A DNA stretch of 64,000 nucleotides from Chamaecyparis obtusa (GCA_027943335.1 BSBK01001157.1:620001-684000); one strand, 5' to 3'; counted from the stretch's first letter, positions 23,567 to 36,480 are shown. Made by a program: numbers and translations. The notes: generated by a model from the sequence alone, not told the origin.

Positions 23567-24687
23567 CCTCTTCGGAAATCAATGACAATACCTCTTTTTC
23601 CATGTACCAGTTTTTCCATGTGTTGGTTACCATCCTTTAATGCCAACAAATTCCTCTCCCACTTTTGGAGCAACAAGATGACTAGGAGAGTTGAAACTTT
23701 CATCTTCATCTTCTTGTACCAACTGCACTATCTTTTCTCTTCTCCATTCACTACCACTTGAAGTAGAACCCTTCCTTTTAGGATACTTGAATGCTTGGTG
23801 ACCAAACTCATTACAATTATAGAACCTCTTTGAAAAGTTGGTTGAATTTTTTCCCCACCAAATCTGCCTCTAGTGCCTCTAAAACTACCTCTCTGATCAG
23901 CAACCTATTCATTGTGTTTGTATCTCCTTGGTATTCATAGGAATTTCCTCTTCCTCTATTGGTGTTGTGTTCTATTCAACTTCTCGTTCCTACATTCCAC
24001 TTGGAAACATTCTTCCACTGTCTTGGGAGTGATAAGACTTATTTCATCTTGGTTATTGAATTTTAGGACATTCAAGTACCTCACCACCTTCTCCTTTTCA
24101 TTCTCCACATGCCCTGACCTAATACTGAGTTTATGGAACTCCTTAGTATAGATTTCCATGAACATATCTCTTTTCTTCAAGTTCTGCCACTTTTTGAATA
24201 CTTGGAACTCATAATCTGCAAGTAGGAATTAATCCTTCAATTTCATTACCAGTCCATCCCATAAATTTATCACAGACCTACCCATCTTCACCCTCTTTCC
24301 TTGGGTATAGTTCCACCATGTTAAGGAAAATCCTTTCAACTTGGTCTTATCAAACTTTAGCTTTTTGTCCTTTGGCACTTCCTTGTAATTAAAGTAATTG
24401 TTTAGAGCATCAACTAACTCTATTACCTCCTCAACATCCATCTTTCCTCCATACATGGGAAGGTCCATTTTGACATCAGAAGTCTCTCCTCTTAATGATT
24501 TCAAGGCATTGATAAGCCTTCTTTTCTCATGAGCCATTTCCTCTTCTTGAGGTCTCTCTAGAGGGTTTCCATCTTCACTCTCTTCTTCTTCAGGGTCACT
24601 CTCATATTCCTCACCCCTTTCTCTCCTTTTGTCTTTGAATTTCATTGCTTGAATCTAATCTTCTAGGGCCTTCAATCTCCTAGCCAT
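23567..24687 (-). pseudogene. gypsy Gag with zinc knuckle
   Basis: A minus-strand ATG at 24685-24687 follows the primer site by about 90 bases. The protein is acidic at the start (EYESDPEEEESEDG), then has the Gag core (MYGGKMDVEEVIELVDALNN, LTWWNY, and further down the EFHKLSIRSGHVENEKEKV block). The knuckle at about 23800 reads YNCNEFGHQAFKYP: one Cys is Tyr and another Phe. Stops and a frame change lie near 24190-24230. Interrupted 3' by the copia LTR. Confidence 0.85.
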
Positions 24688-24777
24688 CACTTCCCCACCT
24701 TTTGGAGGAATTTTGTCTTAACAAGACCACCTACTCTTCTTCACGCACCAAACTCTCTTCTCTTATCAATTAGAAAT

Positions 24778-24789
24778 GCTTTGATACCA
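24778..24789 (-). other. primer-binding site of minus-strand gypsy
   Basis: Minus-strand TGGTATCAAAGC (initiator-tRNA-Met type, one mismatch) right after a TGCATCA LTR end. Confidence 0.8.
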
Positions 24790-24791
24790 GT

Positions 24792-26092
24792 TGATGCAAA
24801 GGCCTTGAAGGGATGATTCATGAAATGTCGTATCCAACTGTGATTCAACTTGACAACCTAACATGAGCCCTTATAAGAATACATGTGCTTAACATGAAAT
24901 TCTCTTCTCTAATGGTATATTACTACTTTGGTGACCTATTTACACCCCACACAACCCAAACAAAGATTCTCTGCAAACCCCTTTTACAAGATTGGCTTAT
25001 ACTACCTTCACAAATGGTGATTAAGCCTAGTAGCCCTCACTGACTAGTTTTAGAGACATAACTCCCAGATCCCTTACCTTAGGCACAAATGAATAATAGT
25101 TTGAGATACCCTTTAGGGGTTTATACAACATGTATAAAATCCACTCTAGGTTTCTTTGAAACATAAGGACCAAAAGCGAATTGTTATAGGTTTTAAGGGC
25201 ATAATTAGCCCACTTTTCCAAAGGAAGTATTCTAAAAACTTGCTCCAAAACTCAACCAACACCTCTAACAGCTGTATTCCATCTCTAATACATGCTTTAA
25301 ACTATTCTTGGGTGCCCAAACCTCTCAAATTATCTCAGGTTGAACAATTTGTATTCATAGTCCCAAAACAAGCCTGTCACATATGGAATACTAGGCCTAG
25401 GGTATCAAGTTTATCCTTCCACATGCCATCTTTAGATATCTGACCACCACCATCTCAAAGGGGACTCTAATGGCTTCCATTTCACTGACTTTTAGATTTT
25501 TCCTACGGCGGAATAAAAAGATATGATCAAAATGTAGTCATAACCCTTGTTTGTGAGTGTTTGAAGAGAGTTTTTAGTAAAATCCTTGTGAATTCCTTGT
25601 TCTATAACCAAATTGCACCAAACCAATTGTAAAATAAAGTAGATTCACTCTACTTTCATTCCATACAAGACTTGTGATACAAAGATGTACGGTCAATGAG
25701 CAGCAATCAAATTAACAAGGAGTTTTCAGTCTGAAAATCAAGAAACATCATTTTGTACATTGAAACTTTTCCCCAAACTTCAAAATCAACCTTGCCTCAA
25801 CCAAAAGTGGCTATTTAAAAATACACAACCAACTTCCAATGGTTCCCAACCAATTTTCAAATAGGGAACTGTTGGTTACAAGATTTGAAACATTTTGCAT
25901 ACCAAATTTACAAAAGTTGTCAAGCAACTTTTACAAGTTCTTGACCACTTTTACATCTTTGATCTAATGCTTATGAAACTTTACCAAACCACTTCATATG
26001 ACTCCATAATAACCAAAACATAGATAATTAGGTCAAAATGAACCTTTGAACAATATTGCACATCATGAATACATCATTTGACCCCTTTTGAC
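24792..26092 (-). repeat. 5' LTR of minus-strand gypsy, U3 end missing
   Basis: Ends TGCATCA two bases before the primer site. It aligns to 18167-19240 and the similarity stops near 26092, in CATTTGACCCCTTTTGAC, where the 3' copy and the 10.1-kb fragment run on. So its U3 start has been lost or replaced. Confidence 0.78.
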
Positions 26093-27300
26093 CCCTTTCC
26101 CATTTCAAACACATTGAATCATAATGACCAACTCCTATGTGTCGTCGTAATCTTATTAATCATTTCTTTTTTGTAATGATATTTTTAGCAGAATATTCTA
26201 TTAGATTTTTTGTAATGCAAAATATAGTTTGGTCAAGTAGTGGAGGCATGATTGGTCTTCATACAATTCTTATTTTAAATTGAGAGCACGTGACATTTTT
26301 ATTTTTAGTTTAGTGTGAGATTAATAGGTTTTGAAGAATGTTTAGAATCCATATACCATGTTATTTGGGATGGATTACTGATACTGATCTACAATGAAAG
26401 ATATCGTTGTTAGTCCAATAAGATCACAAAGTGACTTCATGTTATTAGAGAAATCAACAAATTAGGGAGGATCTCTCACCTCCAAAACTACTCTACAATG
26501 TTGATTTCACAATTGGAATTGTAGACACAAAAAGTGATATGTTGTGAATGATGATCATGGACATCCAAGAAACTAACTTAAATATGCAATTCTATGAGCT
26601 AAATCTCAAAGTTGGTAGTCCCAAAAGTGGGAGCCCAAATTCAAATTAGAAAAATAGCTCCTAACTAAACAAGGTGGGGCACTACTCCGCCTCCTTGAAT
26701 GGGCCCCTTTGTTTGTGTAACTAGCTCTCGGGGGACCATAAGAGCTAACAACAAAATAGAATAGGTCCATCCTAACTAGGGGAGATGACAAAGGATGATG
26801 AATAATCACCATAGAAAAGGTGTATAAACCGCCATTTCTCATGATGTTATCATAATGTAAGGCTTTCAAACCTAGCATTTCATTAGCCTTTGCTTGTCTA
26901 GAGGCCTTTGGAGTGGCACCATTGATGACTCACACTCTCACATGAACTTGTTGATGAGGGAGCATCAATACTCTACATAAGATTTATTATGTCTTGTGTT
27001 TATGAGTTTCAACTAATTGAGTGAAAATATAACACTTTTGGAATAGCTTATAGATTGAGTGTCATCATATTCTTATCAATAATTTCCCTTTTTTGTAATG
27101 ATATTTTTAATACAATATTCTATTGCATTTGTTGTAATAAAAAATATAGTTTAGTCAAGCAGTGGAGCCGTTATTGATCTTCATGCTATTCTTGTTTTAA
27201 ATTCAGAACACATAATATTTTTACTTAAGTGTGATATTAACAAGTTTTGAAGTATGTTTAGAAATCATATGCCACATTATTTGCTAGAGTATAAAGTTTA
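26093..27300. repeat. two direct copies of a 200-bp unit about 920 bp apart
   Basis: About 26160-26385 and 27080-27300 share TTTTTTGTAATGATATTTTTA, then ATATAGTTTRGTCAAG, then AGTGTGA(G/T)ATTAA and TTTTGAAG(A/T)ATGTTTAGAA, in order. Between them (26390-27070) there is no recognisable gene; the open frame at 26606-26878 on the minus strand has no family features. Confidence 0.7.
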
Positions 27301-29479
27301 GATTTACTAATTTAACTGCATGATGTGCAAATAAGTAGAAAATAGAAGCAACAAGCATCTAACTCAAGCACATACCAAGATAGAGTGAATTTATATACAT
27401 GACAATACATCTTTCTAGGATCAAATCTATATTTTTTCCTTTATGTTGAAGACAAATTCCATAAATTCCAACAAGGTAATTGTTACCACTCAAATTGCAG
27501 TCTGACTAAATGCTCTATTTAGCCATAGGGCTTGTGGGTTGCTTGTATGTTGAAGGGAATCTCCAAAGAAGGCTGGTTCCTTTAGTACTTCACCTAACTC
27601 ATCTCACCTACTATTTTTTTGAGAAAGGGGAAAATAAAGAAGTTTAAATAAGACCTAAAACTACTATGGTAATGCACTACATGATGTTTGGACTTATGTT
27701 TTTCTATTTATAACACACAGTGAGTCATAAAATCTTCTTATCTTGCACAACTTCTGATTTCAAGAACCTATGCATCAGTGTTTTGTAGAAAATCCTATCT
27801 TTGACTATTTGAATGAAAAGAAGGAGTTTTCACAGTTTAACAACTCATTACATGCATTGTACAATCTATAACCTGCATACTAGTTTGTTTTTCTGTCTAT
27901 ACGTGTTCAAGATAGACATATTTTAAGATTTTTAAGATAATACACAAGAAAATGCATACATAATTTGTCAACACACAAAGAGACAACAAGAAAATGTATA
28001 TATATTTTTTCAACACACAAAAAGAAAACACATATTGAAGGGAAAGCTGATTTATATTGAGAAAATGTGTTTTGTAGCAGTACATAGTCTGAAAATTACT
28101 CGAAAATGGTGTATTACATTGACAAAATAGTCACTAAAATGACTGAAAAATGAGTTACAAACTGTGTTTTCTGCTAAAAGAGGTTTTCGGAACAGCTACA
28201 ATGTGAAAAAATTGTAAGAACTACCTTCAAAATGAGTTTTAAGAGTCACTATATTTCCTTCCCTCAGGTGCAAGAGAAACCTGGGTGTGCATTAAAGGTA
28301 TCTTATAACTATTATCCCTCATGCTGACCATTTGACTTGTACTTTAGCACTGGGAAACAGCCTTTGTTGTTTTGACTATTTTAAATGCTCCAAGGTGGCG
28401 TTGAGGAATGAGTGATTTATTTGCATTTGGCCTTGTCAACTGAAAAAGTTTCTAAATCTAATCCAAGAACTCCTTGAACTCTATAAATTATTCCTCTATT
28501 CCCCTAGATAGGTGGATGATTGGTCAAATGCCACCTAGATAGCTAGACAAATCTTCAATGTTGTTACGAATGCTCTCAAATTTCTCCAAACTACTCTAAT
28601 TCACCATGCTAAATGTTTGCAACTGCTGTGACTATGATGCAGAGCGTCCAACACAAACCATAAAACCTTGAAGAGTGCTATTGACCCAAAGCTAATTCAA
28701 GATCTTTAACCTGATTTGATAAGGCATCTAACAAGATTAAGTTGTTCTTTTGACCATCACCATCAATGATAATAGTAACTTCACTTATTCACAAGGTTCA
28801 ACACACCATATCTTTGCATTCCTGACCCAAGGATCACAAAATACACCTCGACACTACCCTTTGCACCTTGACAACTACAAGAAAGAAGAAATATTCCTTA
28901 CTGTCAAATCTGATATAAAGTAGTCTCCAAAATTCATTAGACCTTCACCAAAAATAACTGATCACAACCAAGATCAAAAATAGAGCATATAACATATTTC
29001 TACCACCCTCCTATAGCAACAGTGACATGAACTCATAGAAAATGAGAGTTTTTAGAACTTGACTTTTTTGACCCTCAAATTGCACAACCAATTTTTCTGG
29101 AAATAATAAAGTTTGTTTCTAACATCATTATCCTTCTACTTACCAGGTTACAGGTCCATACTCTGCCACATATAATTGTACTAACATATTTTCCTAATTG
29201 CAAATTCTGGAAACATTTTCTGAACAAGCTGCCTTCACAGAAATGATCATAACTTACCCATTTCTCCATGAAAATCAATGAAACTTGAAAAAAATGAAAT
29301 TTATTTTTTGTATTCAACAATTCCAAGTCGTTTCATGCCTAAAATAGGTTGTACATGTCCGTACAACTCTCTGCAATTTTCCTATTCCTGTCTTTAACAA
29401 CCAACAATAAAAATAATACAATCCTAGGGCTTCTTGGTTTATCAACAAAACTTGAAAAAAACAATATGCCATTATGCCA

Positions 29480-29480
<1 letters not shown>
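27301..29480. other. intergenic, no feature supported
   Basis: AT-rich. No convincing gene, LTR or repeat seen. Open frames at 27897 and 29075 on the minus strand lack any domain. Confidence 0.45.

Positions 29481-29482
<2 letters not shown>

Positions 29483-29575
<93 letters not shown>
29483..29575. repeat. AT dinucleotide microsatellite, about 46 units
   Basis: Uninterrupted AT/TA from about 29483 to 29575. Poly-Tyr/Ile open frames over it on both strands are artefacts. Confidence 0.98.
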
Positions 29576-29578
<3 letters not shown>

Positions 29579-29779
29579 CCTACACTTCACCAAAAATCAG
29601 CTGTTTCCACCATACAAATTGAAAGATATACATTTTCTATGCTCTCTGATTACCCTAGAAGAGGGTATTGACAGTTTTTAGAAAAACAATCATTTCTCAC
29701 AAAATACTTCATGAAAATGCACAAGAATGGATTCATTAGAAATCTGATTCATTAATCTATCATCCAAAAATGCTTACAC

Positions 29780-30360
29780 AATAAAATTACATAAAAAATG
29801 AGCCTCCATGGCTCTGTAACTATTACAAACTACTCAAAACTATAAAACAGTTTGAGGGTTTAATGATTTTGTCTTAGCAAATCCCCTGCAAACTGCCCTC
29901 CCTCTTTGATTTTGACCAAACATGCATATATAAACTATCTTCAACCTCCCATAACTGTCTAACCACCTCTTGGACCGATGGATTGCATTTTTACATCATT
30001 TTACACTTTTCGCAATGTTGCAATGTTGCAACTTTTACAATTTTTTTGCATTTTTTACCAAATCTGACCCTATCATCCTTAGAAATGTTAAACATGACAA
30101 AATGGAATTAATGTGACCAATTACAACTTTTCCAATTTTTTTTTATTTTTTTTATTTTATTTTTTTTGGATATTTTGACCCTTTGACCAACTTTGACTTT
30201 GTCACAACCTTATAGGTCATTTTGAACAAAATGGCTCTTCAAGCCTTACAACTTGGATTGTTTTGATACCAAATGGACTTTATGACCTTACAAATCATCT
30301 ATGAAACATTACAAACAAATAAAAATTCAATTTGACCTCATAGGTCATCTCAATGGCTAG
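29780..30360 (-). repeat. LTR-like fragment related to 8540-9060
   Basis: The reverse complement shares with 8540-9060 the ordered words AAGGTC, AGTCAAAGTTGGTC, GTAAAAGTTGCAACATTGCAA and GTTGTAATTG. T-rich 30130-30175 lies within. I could not find both ends or a duplication. Confidence 0.35.
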
Positions 30361-32040
30361 GTGCTCCTGCACTAGACTGCTCCCTAGATTCTTAGAAGAC
30401 TTGTGGACTATTGTACGTATTTTTAACTGCTATAAAATACTTCTTTATCCACTTAGATTTTCTTGCACACAAATAGGAACATGCTTTCATCTTCAATATC
30501 AAACTACCCTAACTTTTAGGACTCACTTTCTGACCACGTTGAACCCTCTTTCTTTCTCAGTGCAATGTTTTACTTTCAATTCTTTTGACAATGCTACTTT
30601 CTTCTTCTTAAAATCAACACACTCGGAGTTGATATTTTCAAATCACTATGATTGTGATACTTCCTTGCATGGCTGCCATGATTTGATACCCTTAAGATAA
30701 CTTATTGTCAAATAATGACAATGAAATGGTATTATAGACAACATTGGTAATTGGTTTGTGAACACTATCTTCTTGTTTGATGACCCCTGTCATATACTAC
30801 TCTTATGAGTGCATTTAGGACTGTAGGACCTCTAGATTTACTTTTGACCGTTTTGTCACTTTTCATGAACAATTAGTTACACTTTCTTGCCATCTTACAC
30901 CTGACTTGTCTTAGTTATGGTTTGTAGGTTGTCAATGTTGATGATCATGCCCTATCCATCTCATGCCTGAGATTTTTTCCTTGGACTTCCTTCTATTGTT
31001 TTTCATCCTTAGTCATTTTTCTCTACCATGTGACACTTTAAGCATATAGTGATAGCTAGAACTGTCCCTGTATCTCGATTCATTGAGCAGCCTCATTGTC
31101 TCTTCTTGTGAATCTTATAAACGCTTCTTGAAGCTTGTCTCTTTTCTGATGTAGTGACATAAGACTAGCTTTTCTCTTTCTCATGATAATCATATGACTT
31201 CTTTAATCAAACAATATCAAGACCTTTTGTGTTTGTCAATATCTCATAACACTGCACAACCTTCTATTATCATTCATGCTCGCTGTCATTTTTGTTCCTT
31301 CATTCTGATGCACCAATGACCATTCCCTTTATTAATGTTGAATCTTCCCTTAGACCTTCATTTTGTCATCTTTGAATTTTTTGTCAAAAAACCATGTGTA
31401 ATCCATTTGGCATACAATTGTACTTGTCTTCTTTCTCAACATGGTATTACTGTGTAGATTGTCTTCATGGCGTCCCTTACCATATTCTCTATCAAATTGT
31501 GCAAGGATTGTCTTGTTCTTTCAAATTGCCCTCCCTATCTTGTCAACTATGCATTCATATGCTTCTAGCTACCCTTTTTCTTTTACCACAAATTTTACAT
31601 TTATATTTCACTAAAAATCCACCATGCCTATTTCACTTAGACATGTTGTCCTCAAATTTGAATTTTCAAAATTGAGACAACCCATGCAAAATTTGATCCA
31701 AAATCATGGTTTTCTCTCTAAGATAGATGGTTTGGCATCAAATTTTAAAGGCAATGGGTTACACCATGCCTTGGCCTTAGTCTTACATCTTATGGATGCC
31801 ATTTTCAAAGGTTTTCGTCAAGTTTTTCTTTGTCTTTCTTGCAATGACGGGTTTTTCTTCCCTGATTGCAAGTACTCAATGTTTGGCAACCTTCAAGTCC
31901 TTGATTCATTTTTCTTGGTTTTTTTTTTTGTTTTTGGTTGTGTTTTCATCCTAGATTCTTTTCTTTTCAAATTTTGCTCATTTCGAGCTATCGTAGGTCT
32001 AATTCAGAGCTATATGTTAAGAGATAATGAGGAATTAAGC
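30361..32040. other. old repeat-derived sequence, not identified
   Basis: Open frames at 30353-30700, 31394-31675 and 31624-32049 are T-rich frames without domain features. The reverse strand is A/G-rich and looks like a decayed element, but I could not recognise any protein block on either strand. Confidence 0.35.
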
Positions 32041-33734
32041 TACTTGTAGGTGGGTTTTTAAGCTCGACTGCAAGTTCTTGTTCTTTGTTTAAAAGCTTGT
32101 GATGTGGAGTCAAAAATTCCACCAAGGCCTCTTAAGTCATGAAATTTGGGCTTTTTGTGAGTCATTGCAACTTGTCTTGGGTGTCTTTTACTTGCATTAA
32201 GGAAAATAAAGTCCACCATTACATTTTTGAAAGGAAATATGTAAACATGGTGGAATTTTTAATGATGTAAGTGGGCTTTTTAAGCACGACTACATGTCTC
32301 CTCCTTCACTCAAAATGCATGTAAAAGACAAATTACAACCCACCTTTTTGCATAAAGAAGTTATTTTTCTAAAGCATTACATGTCTTCATTTTAAAAGTT
32401 TGAATGATGTAAGTGGGCTTTTAAAGCCCGTTTGCAACTCATTATGACTTTATAAACATAAATATACTTGCATTTTGAATCCAAAAGCCCATCCATACCA
32501 TATGTTTATTATTTTAGAGGTTAAAAAGACTTCTAATGTCATTTAAAAAGTGTGTCTTCTCTTCTCATGCATATTGATTACTTCCAATTCTGGTAATAAC
32601 ATGGAAAAAGATCATTTTTAATGAAAGGTCTTAGCATTTGTTGTGTATCAAAGACACATTTGGCACTTGTAATCATGATAAGAAAGCCTGCCTTGGGCAT
32701 TGAATGCTTAGTTTTCAATTTCTAAGCATTTTGCAGCTTGTGGCATTGAATCAAAAGCATGTATGGGGCATTTGCAAGAGTTTTTAAAAGGAATAAACAC
32801 ATTCAACACTTGTATTTTGAATTCAAAAGCCCGTCTAGGGCATTTACAACATTTTTTGGTAAAGGAGAGTGTGTTTTAAACTTGCACCGACATTGAAGAA
32901 GCTTGTCCAAGGTAAAGACAAATCATTTGCACCTTGTAATGACAAACATAAACTATGTTTTTTCCCTAGGGCTCTATTTTTTTGCTTTTATTGTAATTTT
33001 TCTTGCAATCACAATTTGAAACAACGTTTTGTGTGTTTGAACCAGTCTTTGAAGTGCTATTTTCTAGCATTACGATTTACTTTCTCATCCATTTGTCAAG
33101 ATATCAACAAAGACTTAGAATTGCATTGATTGTTGAGGAGATTTGTTAAGTCTTGTTGCTTATTTAATCAAGATTTTGAGGTCATTCTCTAAATTCGAAC
33201 CAACGGAGATTTGAGGCTTTTTCTTCAAAGCTCAATCATCTTTTTCTTCGCATTTTGGTTTTGCAAAGGAGATTTGTGTAGTATTGTTCTCACAAGCAAT
33301 GCATGTTCTTTTCCCCCTTCAAAAAAATGCAAGTTAACAATATGAGTTTTTCCCCAAATGATGCAAGTTGCAATACAAAGATCTTTCCCTCAGGAAAGAA
33401 CTTCAAGAGTGCATATTTTCCCCACTTGCAAACGAAATTAAAAACCCCATTTGTAAGTTTATTTTTGTAAAAAGAGCTAAGTTTTTCCCCTACTTCCAAG
33501 TGGACTTTAAACCCCACTTGCAAGTGTTTTCAAAGCACAAATGAAGTCTCTTTCCAACCTGCAAGTGAACTTTAAAAACCTGTTTGCAAGTAGAAAACTC
33601 CCTCCAAATGACTTGTAATTGGAATTAAAACCCCACTTATGAGTAAGAAGTAACCCCTCTTGTATATATGCACTTGTATCTCATTTTCATACCAAGTACT
33701 TGCATTTCATTCTCTTTCATTCACTTGTATCCCA
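32041..33734. repeat. region with recurring GTAAGTGGGCTTTTAAAGC and CTTGCAAGTG modules
   Basis: GTRGGTGGGTTTTTAAGC-like words occur at 32048, 32268 and 32409, each followed by a YGACTRCAWGTC-like word. From about 33419 to 33640 a module of the form CTTGCAAGTG-GAMTTTAAAACCC-CACTTGYAAGT appears four times at about 53-71-base steps (33419, 33490, 33557, 33610). A TATA-like TATATATG at 33664 follows. Looks like an LTR or promoter with internal repeats. Confidence 0.5.
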
Positions 33735-33739
33735 CTTAT

Positions 33740-33960
33740 GAGAGAGAGAGAGAGAGAGAGTTATGATATGAGCTTAGTGAATATTGAAATTTGATTAATT
33801 TTGAGAAATTATTAGATCTAGAGCTTGAGGGAGAGGAGACTGTAAGATAAGAGAGGTAGAGAGGGAGGAGAATGAGAGTGATAGGGAAATAGATAGGTCT
33901 ATATATTGGTGGATACAAAGAGAATGAGATAGAGAGATCTAGCAAGAGAACGAGGATAGG
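33740..33960. repeat. GA microsatellite and purine-rich tract
   Basis: A GA run of about 11 units (33740-33762), then a GAGA/TAGA-rich stretch to about 33960. Confidence 0.9.
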
Positions 33961-34194
33961 AGTTTTTTATTTTTGAAATTGATTGTCTGAAAAATTATGC
34001 GATCTCTTAAAGTCGAGAATTTTCATTATGACTCCTTGATATCTGAAACCATTCTCAAGCATTATGATAATATATATATTAAAATATAACTTAAAGCATA
34101 AGAAAGGAAAAAACAAAGAGAAAATATAACTTAAATATTATATTTTATGTAAGTATCCTAATGAGAAAATACTACGAGGAAGACAAAATAATTA

Positions 34195-34475
34195 CTATTC
34201 AAAACACGTATGTGTTTTTAGGAACTAAAAACTTGAGTTGCATCATGTTTTTCATCTATATTTTATTCACATAAATGTGTACGCATTTTTCTTGTTTAAT
34301 ATAACACATATGCGTTATGATTGTTCAACAAAACGCATATGTGTTTTGTTCTCATAAAAGCACGTACTATTTTTATTTCAAATAACATATATGTGTTTTT
34401 AATTCAAATAAGATGTATTTTTGGCTTGGATTTCTTAAGCTATAACACATGTGATTTTTTTAAAATAAATGTACA
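34195..34475. repeat. cluster of ACACATATGTGTT-type palindromes
   Basis: Near-palindromes AAAACACGTATGTGTTTT (34202), ATAACACATATGCGTTAT (34301), AAAACGCATATGTGTTTT (34331), AACATATATGTGTTTTTA (34383) and a weaker one at 34443 lie within 280 bases. Confidence 0.65.
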
Positions 34476-35700
34476 TGTTTCGTTCATTTCTTTTGGCTAG
34501 TTTTTTGTTCACCATCTTGGTGCACATATCATCTATGCTTCCCATACTATAGGATTTTTATTTTCATATAGTTATGACCAAGTTATGGTGAATAGACATA
34601 CAAGTTATAATATTTTTAAAAAGTTCTAATTAAAAATTGTTAACTAATTATTTACTCACAAAAAAAAATTGCAACACATCTAGGCATATGTTCTCTACTT
34701 ATATTGAAGTTTCAAAACATAAATACTATTTTTTGCTTGTACTTAGATTGATCAAATATATAGCTACCTTTTATCCTGAAAATTAGTACTACAACATTGA
34801 AATTTCAATTTTTTACCAAATATATTTTTTTTACAAAAAGTAACTAGTGGCTTAAAAAGTACACTTAGTTTTCTACAAATTTTGATCTTACATACTTTTC
34901 ATATTATGTTAATAACCTATTCAAAATTTTATGTGAAGTTTCCTAACTCTGTTTTTGTGAATTTTCATTGCCACTTAATGGCCTAATTTGGACCCCCTTG
35001 ATCTTCCACTAACCCAATACCAAGTATAAACTAGTTAAATATAATCATTTCATTTAGAATTTTACCTGGAACACAATATTCAAAAATAAATTCTTTATTA
35101 GACAGGTAAAAAGGGAAAATATATAACCTTAATAAAATTCATAAATTTGGTCGACAAACTACATAGACAATCTTAAGGATCATCCCAAGTTAAATCCAAA
35201 TCAAGTGCATAGCTACAACAAGTGGACCATCATTAGCCCATAATAAATTCTATTGTTCACCTCTTTAGTTCCTATTATCCTTATGATACATTATTAAATA
35301 CAATTTATCAAGTTTCTTTAACTCGGCCATAACCATCTACATAAATTTCAATCTTAAATCAAAGCCTACTAAAGAGAGGAAATTGAATGAGTTTAGGAAC
35401 ATCATAAAACCTTAGATTTATCCCCCTAACCATCACCCTATAGACTTGAATTTGCAAAGGCATCCTTCATCTGAGGACTATTTGCATACCCACTCTCAAA
35501 TAAATTCAGCCATGTGTAGTTCTCCCATTATGGTCTCTCTTAAGGACCATATAGTTAGATTCTCATACCCAAGATTTCATAACCACTCAAATACCATTAA
35601 TCAAGGGGTTGAAGTAGATTGAATATTATAAAAAGAAAATATTATAAGGGTTTAAGATTGAGCTATGTAACAAATCACTATTTTCCAATGTCTAATCCTA
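34476..35700. other. intergenic, no feature supported
   Basis: AT-rich with no gene or repeat I can support. Confidence 0.5.
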
Positions 35701-35704
35701 AACA

Positions 35705-36142
35705 AGCCATAAATTGCCAACTTCATATACTAATCATAAACCCCAATTTCTTGGGTTTCTATTTCATGTAGGGTTCCTTTTACTGATTCTTAATGATTAA
35801 TAATTCTTAACCATGTACAGAGAAAGACAAGTTTATTCCCAACTTATCAAACCTATGTCATGGAACTTTCATCCAAGGATGTTGATATCTAAAATCAAAC
35901 CTCACTACCCTTATTGTTCTTAACTCAACCAACTTTATGTACTAATCACAAACCCCAATTTATTGGGTTTCTATTTCATACAAAAAAGAGCTCATTTTAT
36001 TGATTCTAAATGATGCTTAACTGGATATGCAAATAAAGCCAATCATATTCCCAATTTAGAAAACCTATTTCATGGCACTTCATCCAAGAATGTTGAAATC
36101 TCAAATCAAACCTCATCACCCTTATTGTTCTTAATTCAACAT
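35705..36142. repeat. tandem duplication of about 220 bp
   Basis: Unit one (35705-35930) and unit two (35931-36142) both run TACTAATCAYAAACCCCAAT, TTGGGTTTCTATTTCAT, TCATCCAAG(G/A)ATGTTG and ACCCTTATTGTTCTTAA. A weaker third copy of the end part lies at about 36950-37040. Confidence 0.8.
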
Positions 36143-36480
36143 GAGCATCACAAAATATCATATACGTCAGCTCTTCAACATAGATTAGGTTAGCTTGATT
36201 TCTTAAAAATAAATTATTTTTGTTTGCACATACCATATATATCATTGGGCAAAGATGTTATGCCATAGTAGATAAATAAAATATGAAGCTACATTATTAT
36301 TGTTGGAATTAGCACATCCGAAATTTATATTCTAATGTAAATCCATATTGGGCTTTATTTGGCTAGTTCACAAGAATGAACAAAACCCTTAGGTGAAGCA
36401 ACATAAGGTTGGGGTCCCTTATTTCTCCAATTAAGCATACATAGGTGTGAGGTTCTTAGGAAATTTGAATTCCATCTCTA

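Larger units (their letters stand above)
18167..26092 (-). mobile_element. minus-strand Ty3/gypsy element lacking RT and integrase, with nested copia
   Basis: Reading on the minus strand: 5' LTR (26092 down to 24792), primer site, gag, then a copia fragment, then protease, a Lys-rich reading frame, a chromodomain-like remnant and the 3' LTR (19440 down to 18167). The two LTRs share about 1 kb of clearly related sequence. No RT, RNase H or integrase core is visible between protease and 3' LTR, so either a large deletion occurred or this is a non-autonomous TR-GAG-like derivative. Confidence 0.8.

Noticed and set aside
29349..29622. Poly Tyr-Ile open frames on both strands
   Set aside because: Translation of the AT microsatellite.
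30264..30280. TTGGTATCAAAAC-like word as a primer-binding site of a minus-strand element
   Set aside because: It lies inside the LTR-like fragment with no Gag after it and mismatches at the key end.
31394..32049. Two overlapping T-rich frames as a gene
   Set aside because: No start, splice or domain support; composition explains the openness.
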